A stretch of 64,000 nucleotides of DNA from Methylobacterium gregans. GTDB taxonomy: Bacteria; Pseudomonadota; Alphaproteobacteria; Rhizobiales; Beijerinckiaceae. Shown one piece after another: positions 1-8,788 of the stretch. Position 1 is the first letter of the stretch. The number at the start of each line of letters is the position of its first letter. The notes below the pieces were generated by a model. It was not told the origin of the DNA and searched no databases. It saw nothing but the letters and a program-made list of their open reading frames with translations. Location of the stretch: positions 1 to 64,000 of the forward strand of contig NZ_BPQM01000027.1 of the NCBI RefSeq assembly GCF_022179245.1, read 5' to 3'. A program made the translations under genes and the position numbers.

Positions 1-1394
1 CCGGCGAGCGCCTCGCGGGTGTCGACGCGGAGGTCGCGATGCCCGGCCACGTGGCGATCACGGGCGGGCGCGGCGGGGGCGCCCGGGTGCTCGCGGCGGT
101 GCTCGCGGGCCAAGTCGAGCCGAGCGCGGGCGCCGTCACCTTCGCGGGCCAGGACCTGCGCGCCTTCGACCCGGCCGAGCGGGCGCGCCGCATCGCCTAC
201 GCCTCGGGCGAGGCGATCCTGATCGAGGGGTCCTTGCGGCAGAACCTGCTCTACGGCTCGGAAGGGGCTCCGGACGCGGCGGGCTTCGGCGAGATCCTGC
301 GGCTCACCGGGCTCGACGCCTTCGTGTACGCCCGCGGGCTCACCGGGCCGGTCGATTCCGCCGCCGACCCGGACCTCGCCCGGGCCGTGGTGGCGGCGCG
401 GGAGAGCGTGCGCGCGCGCCTCAGGGCCGATCAGGCCGAGCGCCTCGTCGAGCCCTTCGACCCGGCGCTCTACAACCATCAGGCGGATCTCGGCGAGAAC
501 ATCCTGTTCGGGGAGCCGGTCGGGCCGGCGCTCGCCCCGGCGCGGCTCGCGCGCCAGCCCTACCTGCGGGCGGTGCTGGAGGCGGAGGGCCTGACCCGGC
601 CGCTGACCGAGATCGGCCTCGCGGTCGCGCGCAACTCGGTCGAGATCTTCGCCGACCTGCCGAACGACCACCCGCTCTTCGACGCCTTCTCGCTCTTCCC
701 GGCGGCCGAGCGCGGCTTCTTCGAGGACTTGGTCGCCCGCCAGACGGACGCCACCCTGCGCCGCGGCCCCGCGGGGCACCGCGACCGCGAGGCGCTGATC
801 GGACTGGCGCTGCGCTACAATGAGACACGCCACCGCTTCGGCCTGATCGACGCGGGCCTCGAGGCGCGCATCGTGGGCGCGCGCCACGCCTTCGCCCGGA
901 TGCTGCCCGCCGCACTGCGGGGGTCGGTGGAGTTCTACGATCCCGCCCGGGTCAATCCGGCCGCGAGCCTGGAGGAGAACCTGCTGTTCGGCCGGATCAG
1001 CTACGGCGAGGCTGGGGCCGAGGCACGGGTGCGCGCCCTGGTCCGCCGGGTTCTGGCCGAGGAGGGGCTGGAGGATCAGGTCTACCGGCTCGGCCTCGAC
1101 AGCCGGATCGATCCCGCGGCCACGGGCGCCCTCGCCGAGGGTGCGCCCGGCCCGCGCGAGCGCATCGCCATCGACCTCGCCCGCTGCCTGATCCGGGAGC
1201 CCGACATCCTCGTCGTGGCGATCCTGCTGGAGGAGCGCGCGCCCGCCAACTTCGAGGAGCGCCTCGCCGATCTGCGGGCGGCGCGCGCCGGCCGCGGCCT
1301 CATCGTCTGCCTGCCCGACACGGCCGACACCGCGGCGCTGCCGCCCTTCGACGCCGTGATCCGGGTGGCGGGGAACGCGGTGGTGGCGGGCTGA
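1..1394 (+). CDS. Degenerate ABC transporter ATPase-like protein (5' end outside window)
   Basis: The reading frame is open from the first bases and stops at 1392-1394, so only the C-terminal ~460 residues are present. The layout is that of an ABC ATPase: a glycine loop, segments like those after a Q-loop (NLLYG, ENILFG, ENLLFG) and a late region where signature and Walker B should lie. Every key site is altered. The Walker A position reads GGRGGGA with no Lys-Ser/Thr, no LSGGQ is visible before RERIAIDLARCL, and the Walker B strand reads ILVVAILLEE without the usual Asp-Glu. A long insert separates the halves. It may be a catalytically dead nucleotide-binding half, with membrane segments possibly upstream. 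Whether it works with an intact partner cannot be judged. Confidence 0.6.
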   Translation, partial: GERLAGVDAEVAMPGHVAITGGRGGGARVLAAVLAGQVEPSAGAVTFAGQDLRAFDPAERARRIAYASGEAILIEGSLRQNLLYGSEGAPDAAGFGEILRLTGLDAFVYARGLTGPVDSAADPDLARAVVAARESVRARLRADQAERLVEPFDPALYNHQADLGENILFGEPVGPALAPARLARQPYLRAVLEAEGLTRPLTEIGLAVARNSVEIFADLPNDHPLFDAFSLFPAAERGFFEDLVARQTDATLRRGPAGHRDREALIGLALRYNETRHRFGLIDAGLEARIVGARHAFARMLPAALRGSVEFYDPARVNPAASLEENLLFGRISYGEAGAEARVRALVRRVLAEEGLEDQVYRLGLDSRIDPAATGALAEGAPGPRERIAIDLARCLIREPDILVVAILLEERAPANFEERLADLRAARAGRGLIVCLPDTADTAALPPFDAVIRVAGNAVVAG

Positions 1395-1409
1395 CGCCCG
1401 CCGCTCCCT

Positions 1410-1434
1410 CCCTCCCCCCGCAGAGGGGGGAGGG
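1410..1434. terminator. Bidirectional hairpin between convergent genes
   Basis: A perfect 10-bp stem (CCCTCCCCCC at 1410-1419 and GGGGGGAGGG at 1425-1434) encloses a 5-nt loop. It lies in the 58-bp gap between the stop of the ABC-like gene and the stop of the convergent OmpA-family gene. A short T/G-rich run follows on the plus strand. Position and stem strength fit a terminator serving both strands, although no strong U-tract is present. Confidence 0.6.
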
Positions 1435-1452
1435 TTGGTGGTTCGAGCGGCC

Positions 1453-3651
1453 TTACCGCGGCGGCTGCCCGCCCTGTCCTTGCGCCTGCCCCTGCTGGAT
1501 CAGTGGCGTGATCCGCCGCACGGTCACCCGGCGGTTCTCGCGTGAGGGCCCTTGCGTGTTCACCTTCAGGTACTGCTCGCCGTAGCCCTGGGTCGTCAGG
1601 TTCTCGGGCGGCACCTGGAACTGCTGGGTCAGCACGGTGGCCACCGATTGCGCCCGGCGGTCCGAGAGCGAGAGGTTGTCCACGTCCGAGCCCACAGCGT
1701 CGGTGTAGCCCTCGATCAGGAACACCTCCTGTGGGTTCGCCCGGATCGCCTGGTTGATCGCCGCCGCGATGGTCGAGAGCCGCGCCGCCTGCTCCGGGGT
1801 CACCGTGAAGGAGCCCGTGTCGAAGGTGATCGTGTCGATGTCCACGCTGCGCATGCGGGCGCGCAACTGCGGGCTGTAGCGCACCTGATCGAGTGTGTAG
1901 CGCCTCTCCACCGGCACCACCGGCGGGGCCGAGAGGGCCTCGTAGACGGCCCGCTCGTCGGCGCCCTCGTAATCGACGATGTAGCGCTCGCGCGGGATCC
2001 GGATGTCGGGGGGCGGCAGGTCGACCACGTCCTCGTAGATCGGGCGGCGGGGACCGAAGCCGTTGTCGATGATCACCACCTCGCGCCCGTCGCGGAAGCG
2101 GCGGGTCCGGCGCAGCAGCCGGCCGTCATCGTCCACCACGGTGATGATCTGCTCGCCGCCCGGCCGGTCGAGGAAGGTGTAGGTCTCCTGGCCCCGCCGC
2201 TCGCTGCGGAAGGCGCGCCGGTCGAGTTCGCGGAAGCGCTCGTTCTCGTCGTGCCGGATGAAGTAGCCGTCCCGGTCGCGCACGATGAGGCGGCCGGGCT
2301 CGCGGATGTAGGTGCGCCCGTCCTCGTTGAACTCGCGCCGGTCGCGCCGGATGCGGTCGTAGTCGCGGATATCCTCGTCGTCCTCGCGGAACCCGCCGGG
2401 GATGTAGCCGGGGCGACCCGGCACGTTGAAGCCGCGCCGGTCGCCGTCGCGGCGATCGTCGTACCCGCGGCGGTCGTCGCGGCGGTCATCGAAGCCGCGG
2501 CGGTCGTCGGCGCGCCCGGCCGGCAGGTCGTCGCGGCCGTCCCGCTCGGCGCCGGGCGGCAGGACCGGGCGGCCGGGGATGCCGGGCGCCTGGTTCGGAG
2601 GCGTCGGAGCGCCAGGCTGGACGGCGCCGGGGGCCGGCGTCTGAGCCGGCGGCGCGGCCTGAACCGGGGCGTCGGACTGAGCGGCGCCGGGCGGCTGGAC
2701 GGGGCGGCCGGGAACACCCGGAGCCTGGTTCGGTGCGGTCGGCGGAGCGGCCGGCGCCGCGTCCGGGCGCTGGACCGGACGGCCCGGCACGCCGGGCGCC
2801 TGGTTGGGCGCGGGCGGGGCCGCCTGCTGCGGCGCGCTCGGGGCGGGCTCCCGTCCCGGGGCACCCCCGGGCTGCGGCGCCGCGCGCTCGGGCGCTTGGC
2901 GCGGGGCGCCCTCCGGGCGATCCGGCCTCTCCGGGCGATTCTGCCTGTCCTCGCGCCCGGGCGTGCCGGACTCGGGCCGCGGCGTCGGCCTCTGCGGTGC
3001 GTCGGCCTCGGGTGCGCGGCGGCCGGGTTCGGGGGCCTCCCGGCGCTCGGGCGCAGTGGAGCGCTCCGGCGCGGTCTGCCGCTCCGGCTGCCGCTCGGGC
3101 GCGCGGTCGCGGGCCGGCGGCGTCGGGCGCTCGGACGGGTCGCGGTCCGGGCGCTGCGGGCGCTCGGGCTGACGCTCACGATCGGGCTGACGCTGCGCGG
3201 GGGCGCGCTCCTCGCGGGGCTCGGGCCGCTCGCGGGCGGCCGGCGGCTGCGGACGCTCGGCGGGTGCGGCGCGTTCGGGGTTGCGGTCGGGACGCGGCTC
3301 AGGCCGCTCGCGCTGGGCCGGAGGCGCCGCCCTCTCCGCAGGTGCCCGCTCGGGCGCGACGCGCTCGGGGCGCTCGGACCTGTCAGGACGCTCGGGGCGC
3401 TCAGGTCGTTCGGGACGCTCCGGTCGTTCGGGGCGCGGCGCTCCGCCGCGCGGGCCTTCCCCACCGCCACGCGGACCTTCGCCGCCGCCGCGTGGCCCCT
3501 CTCCGCCGCCGCGCGGGCCCCGCTCCATGTCCGGGCCGCCCTGGGCCAGGAGCAGGCGCGCGCCCGGATCGTCCGGACGTGCGGAGACGGGCATGGCGAG
3601 GAGACCGGGCAGCACGGTCCCGGCGAGGAGGAGCAGGCGGAGCTTCCGCAT
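1453..3651 (-). CDS. OmpA-family protein with long Arg/Pro/Glu-rich repeat region
   Basis: This 732-residue protein begins with a signal peptide (about residues 1-24, ending near PVSA). A very long low-complexity region follows: four GPRGGGE units at residues 45-70, runs of PER/PEP, and three PNQAPG(V/I)PGRPV blocks, then an Arg/Asp-rich segment. The last ~130 residues form an OmpA C-terminal peptidoglycan-binding domain, with FDTGSFTVTPEQ, IEGYTDAVGSD, NLSLSDRRAQSV and ENRRVTVRR. It probably sits in the periplasm or outer membrane and anchors to peptidoglycan. The low-complexity part may act as a flexible spacer. The DUF2865 gene lies upstream on the same strand, 181 bp away. Confidence 0.85.
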   Translation of the reverse strand: MRKLRLLLLAGTVLPGLLAMPVSARPDDPGARLLLAQGGPDMERGPRGGGEGPRGGGEGPRGGGEGPRGGAPRPERPERPERPERPERPDRSERPERVAPERAPAERAAPPAQRERPEPRPDRNPERAAPAERPQPPAARERPEPREERAPAQRQPDRERQPERPQRPDRDPSERPTPPARDRAPERQPERQTAPERSTAPERREAPEPGRRAPEADAPQRPTPRPESGTPGREDRQNRPERPDRPEGAPRQAPERAAPQPGGAPGREPAPSAPQQAAPPAPNQAPGVPGRPVQRPDAAPAAPPTAPNQAPGVPGRPVQPPGAAQSDAPVQAAPPAQTPAPGAVQPGAPTPPNQAPGIPGRPVLPPGAERDGRDDLPAGRADDRRGFDDRRDDRRGYDDRRDGDRRGFNVPGRPGYIPGGFREDDEDIRDYDRIRRDRREFNEDGRTYIREPGRLIVRDRDGYFIRHDENERFRELDRRAFRSERRGQETYTFLDRPGGEQIITVVDDDGRLLRRTRRFRDGREVVIIDNGFGPRRPIYEDVVDLPPPDIRIPRERYIVDYEGADERAVYEALSAPPVVPVERRYTLDQVRYSPQLRARMRSVDIDTITFDTGSFTVTPEQAARLSTIAAAINQAIRANPQEVFLIEGYTDAVGSDVDNLSLSDRRAQSVATVLTQQFQVPPENLTTQGYGEQYLKVNTQGPSRENRRVTVRRITPLIQQGQAQGQGGQPPR
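3442..3519 (-). repeat. Tandem repeat encoding four GPRGGGE units
   Basis: Near-identical 21-bp units lie in tandem inside the OmpA-family gene and encode residues 45-70. The copies differ mainly at third positions, as expected from slippage or unequal crossing-over under protein-level constraint. Confidence 0.75.
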
Positions 3652-3832
3652 CGATCGGCCTTCGCGGCGCGCCGAACCGGAACGGTGGCGGCGCGTGAGG
3701 GGTTCGGCCCCGCCCGGCCGCGATCCGTCGAGATCACCGGGCGGGACGGGGCGTTTGGCCGGTTCGAACCTCCGCAGGCAGGATTTGGTTCCCGGCGCGG
3801 AGCCCCCGCGGGGCCGCGCCGGGGCGTGGCCC

Positions 3833-4906
3833 TCAGCGCGCGGAGGGCGCGGGCGCCGGCGCGACGGGCGGGGCAGCGGGCGGGACAGCGGCCAGCGCGG
3901 CCGGCAGCGCCGTGGCCGGCACCGCGATCCGGTCCGGCGCGATGATGCGCACGCTCGCCCGCTCGGCGACTGGGAGGGCGGTCCCGGCCGTCGCGGTGGT
4001 CTCGCCCGGGGCGGAGGCGCTGCGCCCGGCGGCGTCGGCGGCGATCTCGGCCGCGGTCTTGTCGGCGCGTCCGACCAGCGTCAGGCGGATCTTCGGCCGC
4101 GACAGCGCCTCGGCCTGCATCGGCGTGACGAAGATGTCGCCCTTGTGCCGCACCAGCATGCTCTCGGCCTTCGCCAGCGACTGCGCCCAGCTCTTGTCCG
4201 CCGGCTTGCAGGAGCAGTTCGGCACGAAGGTCTTCTGGAACTTGAAGGCGTTGGCGAGCGAGGCGTAGGCCCGGCTGCCCCGGACGGTCGCCGCGTGTTT
4301 CAGGGCGTCGTCGCCGTTCGGCATCGAGTAGGCCACGGCCTCGGTGCCGGGGCAGAGCGCCTGGCACATGTCGTCGGCGCTGGCGCGGCCCTCCGGCAGG
4401 TTCTTCATCGGGAAGTAGCCGCCGTCGCAGGTGCGCACGCAGATCACCTGCGCGCCGCCGCGGGCGTGGGATTCGACGCCCTCCGTCCTGGCCAGCGTCG
4501 GGCAGCTCTGCGCCACCAGCGTCTGAAGCTGACGGCGGCGGCCGGAATTGTCGTCGGTCGCCGCGCCCCCGTAGGTGGCGTTGAGCGCACGGATGCGCTG
4601 CTCGACCGCGCCGCACTGGGGCGGCCGGGTGTCGAAGAACAGGAAGCGCCCGCCCTCGCAGTTCAGGCTGCGGTAATAGGCCTCCAGCCGGCCGATCTCG
4701 CCCTGGAGCGCGCGCATCACGCTGGCCCCGTCCGCCGGCAGGGCGGACAGTTCGGCGCGGTAGCGCAGGCAGGCGGCGCTCGGCGCGCTGGGTGGGACCG
4801 GCGTCGCGGCCGGCTCCTGCGCCGCGGCGAGGCCGGGCACGAGACAGGCCGCGGCCACGGCGAGCGCGCGGACGGTCCGGCGAATCGGGGAACGCGACGG
4901 CAGCAT
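3833..4906 (-). CDS. DUF2865 domain-containing exported protein
   Basis: This protein of 357 residues has an N-terminal signal peptide (cleavage near LAAAQ). The middle carries the Cys-rich DUF2865 core: CVRTCDGGYFPM, a segment with MCQALCPGTEA, and a later NCSC motif, spaced as in this Hyphomicrobiales family. The tail is Pro/Ala-rich. The function is unknown; the conserved cysteines in an exported protein suggest disulfides. I place the start at the ATG at 4906; a TTG two codons upstream is possible. It is followed on the same strand by the OmpA-family gene and could share its transcript. Confidence 0.85.
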   Translation of the reverse strand: MLPSRSPIRRTVRALAVAAACLVPGLAAAQEPAATPVPPSAPSAACLRYRAELSALPADGASVMRALQGEIGRLEAYYRSLNCEGGRFLFFDTRPPQCGAVEQRIRALNATYGGAATDDNSGRRRQLQTLVAQSCPTLARTEGVESHARGGAQVICVRTCDGGYFPMKNLPEGRASADDMCQALCPGTEAVAYSMPNGDDALKHAATVRGSRAYASLANAFKFQKTFVPNCSCKPADKSWAQSLAKAESMLVRHKGDIFVTPMQAEALSRPKIRLTLVGRADKTAAEIAADAAGRSASAPGETTATAGTALPVAERASVRIIAPDRIAVPATALPAALAAVPPAAPPVAPAPAPSAR

Positions 4907-5067
4907 GGGCAACCGGGGGCCTTGGGAACCGGGAATATCGAGACGCGGACGAACAGGCGGCGCGCGTGCGAGACTCGCGCCGGGGACAACATTTTTAAAC
5001 GCCCTCGCGCGGCGGCGACACCCCTCCTACATGCCCGGCACCGCTTCGATAGGGGAATGCGTGGACG

Positions 5068-5574
5068 ATGTTGTTTCGGTGTCTCACAGCCGCCGCCCTC
5101 GGGCTGGCGGCACTCGCCGCGCCGGCCTCCGCGCAGGAGCCGGACCGGATCTTCGACAAGTCGACGGTGTGGCGCCCGCTGACGCCCAACGACAAGCTCG
5201 TCGTCTACGGCATCGACGATCCGGCGGTCTCGGGCGTGGCCTGCTGGTACACCCAGCCCGAGAAGGGGGGCATCAAGGGCACGCTGGGGCTGGCCGAGGA
5301 CGTCTCGGACATCTCGCTCGCCTGCCGGCAGGTCGGCCCGGTCCAGTTCAAGGACAAGTTCAAGCAGGGCGAGGTGGTGTTCAGCGAGCGCCGCTCGCTG
5401 ATCTTCAAATCGATGCAGATCGTGCGCGGCTGCGACGCGAAGCGCAACACGCTGATCTACATGGTCTATTCCGACAAGGTCATCCAGGGCTCGCCGAAGA
5501 ACTCCACCTCGGCGGTGCCGCTGATGCCCTGGGGCACGGAAGTCTCGCAGAAATGCGGGGATTTCGTGCGGTAG
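5068..5574 (+). CDS. creA: CreA family protein
   Basis: This 168-residue protein has a signal peptide (residues 1-22, cleaved after ASA). The mature part shows the CreA pattern: IFDKSTVWRPL near the start, the YGIDDPAVSGVACWYTQ segment, then DVSDISLACRQVGP and KSMQIVRGCD, ending in MPWG. CreA is a conserved periplasmic protein of unclear role, named for its place beside creBCD in Escherichia coli. No creBCD genes are near here. An AGGGGA element precedes the ATG. The gene is divergent from DUF2865 and convergent with the small exported gene that follows. Confidence 0.9.
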   Translation: MLFRCLTAAALGLAALAAPASAQEPDRIFDKSTVWRPLTPNDKLVVYGIDDPAVSGVACWYTQPEKGGIKGTLGLAEDVSDISLACRQVGPVQFKDKFKQGEVVFSERRSLIFKSMQIVRGCDAKRNTLIYMVYSDKVIQGSPKNSTSAVPLMPWGTEVSQKCGDFVR

Positions 5575-5580
5575 GACCGC

Positions 5581-5913
5581 TCAATCCTTGCAGGTGATGC
5601 GCAGCGGGCGCTCGGAGGGCTTCGAGACCGGCAGGTCGACCGAGCCGGTATATTCCTCTGGCGCCGCGATGCCGAAGGAGCCGGCGGCGGCGAAGCCCTG
5701 GGCCTCGCACCAGGAATCGGCCACCGTCTGGCCGCAGGCGCTGCCGGGCGTCGTCAGGCAATCGGCGACGCCGTAGCCCTCGCTCGACGGGATCAGGAAG
5801 GTCTTCTCGACGTGGTTGCGGGCCGGCGTCTCACTGCCCGCCTGCGCGCCGAGCGCGAGCGTCGTGGCGAGGGCGGCGGCGAGGAGGGCGCTGACGACGG
5901 TCGAGGCGCGCAT
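5581..5913 (-). CDS. Small exported Cys-containing protein, function unknown
   Basis: This is a 110-residue protein. A longer frame exists upstream, but the ATG at 5913 is preceded by AAGGAA at good spacing and followed by a clear signal peptide (MRASTVVSALLAAALATTLA), so I start there. The mature region has four cysteines (DCLTTPGSACG, DSWCEAQG, ITCKD), suggesting a secreted disulfide-bonded fold. No family is recognised. The stop lies 6 bp from that of creA, in convergent orientation. Confidence 0.65.
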   Translation of the reverse strand: MRASTVVSALLAAALATTLALGAQAGSETPARNHVEKTFLIPSSEGYGVADCLTTPGSACGQTVADSWCEAQGFAAAGSFGIAAPEEYTGSVDLPVSKPSERPLRITCKD

Positions 5914-6263
5914 GAACGATTCCTTGGGGCTCAAGCGTGGGCGTGCAGGGAGACCTGCGGCGAGGGTCCATCGCGGCGGTAAACAAAACCTTTCGGGTTC
6001 GCCCGCTCTCCGGACGCGGGCTTGCGCGTCCGGCGTTGTCGATTGCATCACGGTTTTGGGTTAGCCCGATCCGGCCGGCCGCACCGTCGCCGATCCGCAA
6101 CAGGCCTCCGCGCCCGCGCCGCGGCGCAGCAAAGCTTGGCCGGAGGCCGCGCGGGACCGGACCGGGCGGCAGGTCCTTGAGGGGTCAGGCGAGTTTCCGG
6201 CCGGCCGCAGGATGCGGGCGGGGCCGGCGCAGGGTCCGGAGGGGACGGGAGAGGATGGGTTTC
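5914..6263. other. Non-coding gap upstream of cysS
   Basis: This 350-bp interval separates two divergent starts and should hold both promoters. A slightly AT-richer patch lies near 5978-6065. I see no riboswitch, T-box, tRNA or convincing small ORF. Confidence 0.4.
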
Positions 6264-7646
6264 ATGGCGCCGATGTTGCGGCTCTACAACACGCTGACCG
6301 GCGCCAAGGACGTGTTCGCGCCGATCGATGCGGGCAACGTCCGGATGTATGCCTGCGGGCCGACGGTCTACGACGCGGCCCATATCGGCAACGCGCGCCC
6401 GATCATCGTCTTCGACCTGCTGTTCCGGCTGCTGCGCCACCTCTACGGTCCGGCGCACGTCACCTACGCCCGCAACGTCACGGACGTGGACGACAAGATC
6501 AACGCGCGCGCGGCCGAGCGTGGCATCACCATCCGCGAACTCACCGACGGCACGCTGGCGCAGTTCCACCGGGACATCCGCGACCTCGGCGTGCTGATGC
6601 CGGAGGACGTGAACCCGGCGGGCGCGCCGCCCCGCTTCGTCGAGCCGCGGGCCACCGATCACATCCGCGAGATGTGCCAGATGATCGAGGGGCTCGTCGC
6701 CGCGGGCCATGCCTACGTGGCGGAGGACCACGTCCTGTTCGACGTGCCCTCGATGCCCGATTACGGCCGGCTCTCGGGGCGGCCACTCGACGAGATGGAG
6801 GCCGGCGCCCGGGTCGAGGTCGCGCCCTATAAGCGCTCGCCCCTCGACTTCGTGCTCTGGAAGCCCTCGAAGCCGGGCGAGCCGTCGTGGGATTCACCCG
6901 CCGGCATCCCGGCGCCGGGCCGACCCGGCTGGCACATCGAGTGCTCGGCGATGTCGGCGAAGCACCTGGGCCAGACCTTCGACATCCATGCGGGCGGGAT
7001 CGACCTGATCTTTCCCCACCACGAGAACGAGGTGGCACAGTCCCGCTGCTGCTTCGGCACGCCCGTGATGGCCAACTGGTGGCTGCACAACGGCTTCCTG
7101 CAGGTCGAGGGGGAGAAGATGTCGAAGTCGCTCGGCAACTTCATCACCATCCGGGACGTGCTGAAGGACTGGCCCGGCGAGGTCGTGCGCCTCAACATGC
7201 TCAAGACGCACTACCGCCAGCCCATCGACTGGACGGCGCGGGGGCTCGAGGAATCGAGCCGGATGCTGGAGCGCTGGTACGGTGCGGTCGGCGACGCGGG
7301 CCCCGCGGCGGACGCGCCGCCGAGCGTGCTGGAGCCGCTGCTCGACGATCTCAACACGGCGGCGGCCCTCGCGGAGATCCACCGGCTCGACGACCCGGCC
7401 ACGCTCAAGGCGGGGGCGAACCTGCTCGGGCTTCTCGGCCAGACGGCGAGCGCGCGGGCCGCGGCGAGCGTGCAGGCCGCTGGCATCGACGTCGCCCGGG
7501 TCGAGGGGCTGATCGCCGAGCGCAAGGCCGCCCGCGCCGCCAAGGACTGGGCCGCCTCCGACCGCGCTCGCGACGCGCTGGCGGCCATGGGCGTGGCGGT
7601 GAAGGACAACAAGGACGGCACGACCACTTGGAGCGTGGCGCGCTGA
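6264..7646 (+). CDS. cysS: Cysteinyl-tRNA synthetase
   Basis: This class I aminoacyl-tRNA synthetase charges tRNA-Cys in the cytoplasm. It has 460 residues, matching the E. coli enzyme. The zinc and active-site Cys lies in YACGPTVYD (C31), the HIGH motif is HIGN (40-43), [10 protein letters not shown] and [11 protein letters not shown] supply further zinc ligands, and KMSKS is intact. The C-terminal part ends in the usual helical tRNA-binding region. GAGAGG lies nine bases before the ATG at 6264, which favours it over the ATG at 6255 (three extra residues). It is monocistronic by orientation and convergent with the next dehydrogenase gene. Confidence 0.97.
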   Translation: MAPMLRLYNTLTGAKDVFAPIDAGNVRMYACGPTVYDAAHIGNARPIIVFDLLFRLLRHLYGPAHVTYARNVTDVDDKINARAAERGITIRELTDGTLAQFHRDIRDLGVLMPEDVNPAGAPPRFVEPRATDHIREMCQMIEGLVAAGHAYVAEDHVLFDVPSMPDYGRLSGRPLDEMEAGARVEVAPYKRSPLDFVLWKPSKPGEPSWDSPAGIPAPGRPGWHIECSAMSAKHLGQTFDIHAGGIDLIFPHHENEVAQSRCCFGTPVMANWWLHNGFLQVEGEKMSKSLGNFITIRDVLKDWPGEVVRLNMLKTHYRQPIDWTARGLEESSRMLERWYGAVGDAGPAADAPPSVLEPLLDDLNTAAALAEIHRLDDPATLKAGANLLGLLGQTASARAAASVQAAGIDVARVEGLIAERKAARAAKDWAASDRARDALAAMGVAVKDNKDGTTTWSVAR

Positions 7647-7660
7647 GGCGGGCTCAGCGC
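7640..7660. terminator. Hairpin spanning two convergent stop codons
   Basis: GCGCTGAG (7640-7647) and CTCAGCGC (7653-7660) form a perfect 8-bp stem with a 5-nt loop. The arms contain the stop codon of cysS and that of the convergent dehydrogenase. The position fits a shared terminator, but no U-tract follows. Confidence 0.4.
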
Positions 7661-8649
7661 CGCCGCCGGGCCGCCCCGAGCGCGAGCACCCCGATCACGC
7701 CCGCGGCCGCGAGGCCGAGGCCGCTGAGCACCGGCGCGGAGGGCATGCCCTTGCGGTGACGCCAGCCGCCGCTCGCCGTGGTGCCGCCCGGTATCGGGCC
7801 CCGCAGCGCCCCGTAGCTGTTCGGTGCCGGCCCCGCACGGTCGAGGAGCCGCGCGAGCGTGAAGCCCATGACGTGCTCGGTCGGCCCCGGGGCGAGTGCG
7901 TAGGCGGCCTGGAGGGCGCGCGCGGGCCAGCCGACCGCGATCTCGTCGCGCGGATGCAGCGCGAGGTGCAGGATCGTCGCGGCCACGTCCTCGGGGGCGT
8001 AGAGCATCGGCCCGGGATCGAGGGTGCGGCCCGAGACGTTGGCGCCGTGCACGAAGCCCGGCGTGTCGACCATCGCCGGGAACACGCCGCAGACCCGGAT
8101 GCCCGGGTGGTCGCGCAGTTCCTGCCGCAGGCTGGCGGTGAGGCCGCGCAGGCCGAACTTGCTCGCCGTGTAGGCCGCCGCGAAGGGCGTCGGCGCCCAG
8201 CCGCCGAGCGATACCATGTTGATCAGCACACCCCGTCCCTGGTGGAGGAAGCGCGGCAACGCCGCGTAGGCGCCGTGCAGGGTGCCGAAGAGATTCACCG
8301 CGACCGTCCGCCGGTGCAGGTCGAGCGGCGCCTCCCAGAAGGGTCCGAACACGCCGGTGCCGGCATTGTTTACCCAGACGTCGATGCGCCCGAAGGCCCG
8401 TTCGGCCGCCCGCGCCAGCGCCTCGACGGCCCCCGGATCGGTGACGTCGGTCGGCACCGCCTCGGCCCGGCCGCCCTGGCGCCGGCAGATCGCTGCCAGA
8501 TCCGCCAGCACGTCGCCCCGGCGGGCCGCCAGCACCACGTCGGCACCGGCCCGCGCGAAGGCGAGCGCGGTGGCCCGGCCGATCCCGCTCGACGCCCCGG
8601 TGATCACCACCACGGCGCCCTGCAGGGTCTTCAGCGGTCTCGGTCCCAT
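7654..8649 (-). CDS. SDR family oxidoreductase with C-terminal membrane anchor
   Basis: This 331-residue short-chain dehydrogenase/reductase has the Rossmann motif TGASSGIG near the N-terminus, the NNAG motif (WVNNAGTG), a catalytic Ser in MVSLGGW and YTASK with the catalytic Tyr and Lys. The catalytic fold ends near residue 240. A tail follows with a hydrophobic helix (VLSGLGLAAAGVIGVLALG) and a basic end, so the enzyme is probably membrane-anchored. AGGAG precedes the ATG at 8649 by five bases, ruling out the longer frame. Substrate is unknown. The gene at 12335 has the same architecture and is probably a paralogue. Confidence 0.9.
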   Translation of the reverse strand: MGPRPLKTLQGAVVVITGASSGIGRATALAFARAGADVVLAARRGDVLADLAAICRRQGGRAEAVPTDVTDPGAVEALARAAERAFGRIDVWVNNAGTGVFGPFWEAPLDLHRRTVAVNLFGTLHGAYAALPRFLHQGRGVLINMVSLGGWAPTPFAAAYTASKFGLRGLTASLRQELRDHPGIRVCGVFPAMVDTPGFVHGANVSGRTLDPGPMLYAPEDVAATILHLALHPRDEIAVGWPARALQAAYALAPGPTEHVMGFTLARLLDRAGPAPNSYGALRGPIPGGTTASGGWRHRKGMPSAPVLSGLGLAAAGVIGVLALGAARRRR

Positions 8650-8675
8650 GCGCGCTCCTCGGGTATCCTTGGATC

Positions 8676-8776
8676 CCAAAGGGTCGGGACCCTTTGGCAG
8701 GGTTCAGGGCGGCCCCAAATGGCGAAGCCAAGAACCAGGGCTCCCCCCTGGACCCGCCAAAGGCCTCGGCCTTTGG
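8676..8776 (-). repeat. Dispersed palindromic intergenic repeat, copy 1
   Basis: Three consecutive palindromes occupy the gap between two dehydrogenase genes: arms CCAAAGGGTC/GACCCTTTGG (8676-8697), CCAGGG/CCCTGG (8735-8751) and CCAAAGGCC/GGCCTTTGG (8757-8776). Read on the minus strand, the CCAAAGG palindrome followed by CGGGTCC and an AGCCCTGG block matches the element at 23249. This looks like a REP-like dispersed element. Confidence 0.7.
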
Positions 8777-8788
8777 AAACCGTGACCG

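Noticed and set aside
1552-3945. Long plus-strand frame opposite the OmpA-family gene
   Set aside because: It is caused by high GC and the repeats of the real gene; no signal, domain or ribosome binding site.
5937-6263. Longer cysS product starting about 110 codons upstream
   Set aside because: The extension is Arg/Pro-rich and not found in the enzyme family; a good ribosome binding site precedes the later ATG.
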